DNA from: an uncultured Ruminococcus sp.
Lineage (GTDB): Bacteria > Bacillota > Clostridia > Oscillospirales > Acutalibacteraceae
Length of the DNA stretch: 7,411 bases
NCBI GenBank assembly: GCA_902803125.1
Contig: CADCOZ010000203.1
Location: 1-7,411 of the forward strand
Direction of reading: 5' to 3'
Part shown: positions 5,779 through 7,411 of the stretch, in pieces
How the letters are laid out: each line of letters begins with the position of its first letter
Numbering within the stretch: position 1 is the stretch's first letter
Notes under the pieces: generated by a model
Seen by the model: only the letters and a program-made list of their open reading frames with translations
The model's database searches: none
Told to the model about the DNA's origin: nothing
Made by a program: the position numbers and the translations under genes

Positions 5779-6264
5779 ATGAATAAGTTATTGGAATTGT
5801 TGAGCAGAAATGCGGCGTTTACTCCGGCTGAACTGGGAACGATGCTTGGTCAGAGTGAGGAGGAAATCAAAAAGCAGATAGCCGCTTACAAAGAACAGGG
5901 CGTTATCAAGGGCAGCACGACCCTGATTAACTGGGACAAGGTACCGGAAGCCGGTGTTATGGCGATTATTGAACTCAAAGTGACCCCCAAACCCGAAACA
6001 GGCTTTGATGATATTGCTAAAATCGTGATGTCTTATGACAACGTGGAGAGTGTCTATTTGGCGGCTTCGTCCCGCTATGACCTGATTGCGATGGTCAAGG
6101 GCCGTACCATTCAGGAAATTGCGGAGTTCGTGTCTAAGCGTCTTTCGACTTTGGATAATGTCATCGGTACCGCTACCAGCTTTGTGCTGACACACTATAA
6201 GAGGGGCGGTGTTCCGTTTGTGGACGGAACGGAAGAAGAAGAACAAAGGAGTCTGATGTTGTGA
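5779..6264 (+). CDS. Lrp/AsnC-family transcriptional regulator
   Basis: The 161-residue protein has the two-part layout of this family. An N-terminal helix-turn-helix covers about residues 1-45 (LLELLSRNAAFTPAELGTML, then SEEEIKKQIAAYKEQGVIKG). A C-terminal alpha/beta ligand-binding (RAM) domain covers about 58-142 (VMAIIELKVTP, VESVYLAASSRYDLIAMVKG, TSFVLTHYK). Such regulators form dimers or octamers and respond to amino acids. The TLINWDKV linker and adjacent aminotransferase resemble the B. subtilis AlaR (YugG)-AlaT (YugH) pair, so control of its own operon and of alanine or a similar transamination is a reasonable inference. GAAAGGAAG (5762-5770) supports the start. The helix-turn-helix is compact and its second half (SEEEIKKQI) is acidic at its start. 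The stop codon overlaps the next start by one base. Confidence 0.93.
   Translation: MNKLLELLSRNAAFTPAELGTMLGQSEEEIKKQIAAYKEQGVIKGSTTLINWDKVPEAGVMAIIELKVTPKPETGFDDIAKIVMSYDNVESVYLAASSRYDLIAMVKGRTIQEIAEFVSKRLSTLDNVIGTATSFVLTHYKRGGVPFVDGTEEEEQRSLML
6245..6251 (+). promoter_or_regulatory. Ribosome binding site for the aminotransferase, inside the Lrp gene
   Basis: AAAGGAG lies within the end of the Lrp coding region. It is 9 bases from an in-frame GTG at 6261 and 12 bases from ATG 6264. The spacing slightly favours GTG, but ATG is the stronger codon; the two starts differ by one residue. Confidence 0.55.
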
Positions 6265-7411
6265 TGGATTACTCAAAAATGTTGAATAACCGTCTGCTCA
6301 GCCTGAAGCCGTCCGGTATCCGCCGCTTTTTTGATATTGCCAACGAGATGGATCATGTGATTTCGCTGAGTATTGGCGAACCCGATTTCACCACCCCGTG
6401 GCACGTTCGGCAGGAGGGCATTGAAACCCTTCGCAAGGGTCAGACATGGTACTCCCCCAACAGGGGCTTTGAAGAACTGCGTCAGCAGATTACAAAGTAT
6501 TATGCCAGACGTTTTCAGGTGGAATATAATCCCGACACAGAGGTTTTGGTATCTGTGGGCGGTTCAGAAGCGATTGACCTGTGCATTCGTGCCTTGGTGC
6601 AGGAGGGCGATGAGGTGCTGATTCCCCAGCCCGCTTTTGTCTGTTATGAACCGATGACGATTATGGCCGGCGGTACGCCGGTGATTATCGAAACCAAAGC
6701 GGAAGATGCTTTCCGTCTGACAGCGGCTCAGTTAGAAGCCGCCATTACGCCCAAAACCAAGCTGTTGATTTTGCCGTTCCCGAACAATCCGACCGGAGCC
6801 GTCATGCGGCGGGAGCATTTAGAAGCGATTGCCAAGGTGCTGGAGAAGCACGATATTTTAGTGTTGTCCGATGAGATCTATGGAGAACTGACCTACGGCA
6901 AAGAACGTCACGTTTCGTTTGCCGACATTCCCCACATGAAAGAGCGGACGATTGTCGTCAGCGGCTTTTCCAAAGCCTATGCTATGACCGGCTGGCGGTT
7001 AGGCTATGCCTTGGGACCCGAACCGGTGATTACGCAAATGCTCAAACTGCATCAATATGCCATCATGAGCGCACCGACAACGGCTCAGTATGCGGCCATT
7101 GAAGCCCTGAAGCATGGCGACAGCGACATTGAACATATGCGGGAAGAATATGACATCCGGCGGCGGCTGATTGTTGTTTCCTTCTGTCGCATGGGTCTGA
7201 CGTGTTTCGAGCCGGAAGGGGCCTTTTATGTGTTCCCCAGCATACAGATTTCCGGCATGACCTCAGAAGATTTCTGTGAAAAGCTGATTTATGCCCAGCG
7301 AGTAGCGATTGTTCCCGGCACGGCCTTTGGCGACTGCGGCGAAGGCTTTGCCCGTGTATCCTATTCTTACTCTCTCAAACATATCCAAGAAGCCCTCGTC
7401 CGCATTGAAAA
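6264..7411 (+). CDS. Class I/II PLP-dependent aminotransferase (right end cut by window)
   Basis: A fold-type I, pyridoxal-phosphate aminotransferase open from ATG 6264 through the window edge (382 codons seen, stop not seen). Family length is about 390 residues, so only about ten are missing. Key residues are visible: the SIGEPDF motif (36-42), Asn175 in PNNPTG, Asp203 in SDEIYG contacting the PLP ring nitrogen, the Schiff-base Lys237 in SGFSKAYAMTGWRLGY, and Arg364 in FARVSYS for the substrate carboxylate. It transfers an amino group between an amino acid and a 2-oxo acid; the sequence does not fix the substrate. Alanine, aspartate or aromatic amino acids are possible. The one-base overlap (TGATG) with the Lrp gene implies translational coupling and matches Lrp-aminotransferase pairs of Bacillota such as alaR-alaT. 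Confidence 0.93.
   Translation, partial: MDYSKMLNNRLLSLKPSGIRRFFDIANEMDHVISLSIGEPDFTTPWHVRQEGIETLRKGQTWYSPNRGFEELRQQITKYYARRFQVEYNPDTEVLVSVGGSEAIDLCIRALVQEGDEVLIPQPAFVCYEPMTIMAGGTPVIIETKAEDAFRLTAAQLEAAITPKTKLLILPFPNNPTGAVMRREHLEAIAKVLEKHDILVLSDEIYGELTYGKERHVSFADIPHMKERTIVVSGFSKAYAMTGWRLGYALGPEPVITQMLKLHQYAIMSAPTTAQYAAIEALKHGDSDIEHMREEYDIRRRLIVVSFCRMGLTCFEPEGAFYVFPSIQISGMTSEDFCEKLIYAQRVAIVPGTAFGDCGEGFARVSYSYSLKHIQEALVRIE

Noticed and set aside
5788..6276. A 162-codon open frame on the minus strand opposite the Lrp gene
   Set aside because: It is antisense to a clearly real Lrp/AsnC gene and has a His/Arg-rich composition typical of shadow frames. No homology is recognisable.

Overview
The window reads as a chromosomal segment of a Bacillota (Firmicutes) bacterium, most likely a gut-type Clostridia or a relative. 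The basis is strong GGAGG-type ribosome binding sites, mid-range GC, a Bacillus-like class I dihydroorotase with Asp where many family members have carbamylated Lys, and an Lrp-aminotransferase pair of the kind found in this phylum. I cannot name a genus. All eight genes lie on the + strand and are tightly spaced. There are no tRNAs, rRNAs, CRISPR arrays, transposases or phage genes.

Layout. (1) Positions 6-1537 hold two adjacent genes of unknown function. They encode acidic, Ala/Pro/Glu-rich, probably disordered proteins without membrane segments. They share one conserved module of about 52 residues, which ends the first protein and begins the second. (2) Positions 1709-3967 hold pyrC (dihydroorotase) and pyrF (type 2 orotidine 5'-phosphate decarboxylase), two steps of de novo UMP synthesis. 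(3) Positions 4048-4674 encode a 208-residue protein of unknown function that looks like two copies of one beta-rich unit. (4) Positions 4877-5737 encode a patatin-like phospholipase/esterase. (5) Positions 5779-7411 hold an Lrp/AsnC regulator overlapping by one base with a class I/II PLP aminotransferase, which runs off the right edge about ten residues before its expected end.

The three longest gaps between genes (after gene 2, after pyrF and before the patatin gene) each contain a copy or remnant of one interspersed hairpin repeat. The fullest copy (about 4711-4852) has three consecutive stem-loops. The copy before pyrC is inverted and lacks the middle hairpin. The copy after pyrF is a remnant with one hairpin. 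This repeat family and the shared module of the first two genes are the least explained parts of the window.

The metabolic genes look ordinary. PyrC and PyrF act in one pathway, and the Lrp protein probably controls its coupled aminotransferase in response to an amino acid. Nothing links the first two genes, the 208-residue protein or the patatin to these pathways except position. I found no convincing promoter, factor-independent terminator or PyrR-type attenuator.
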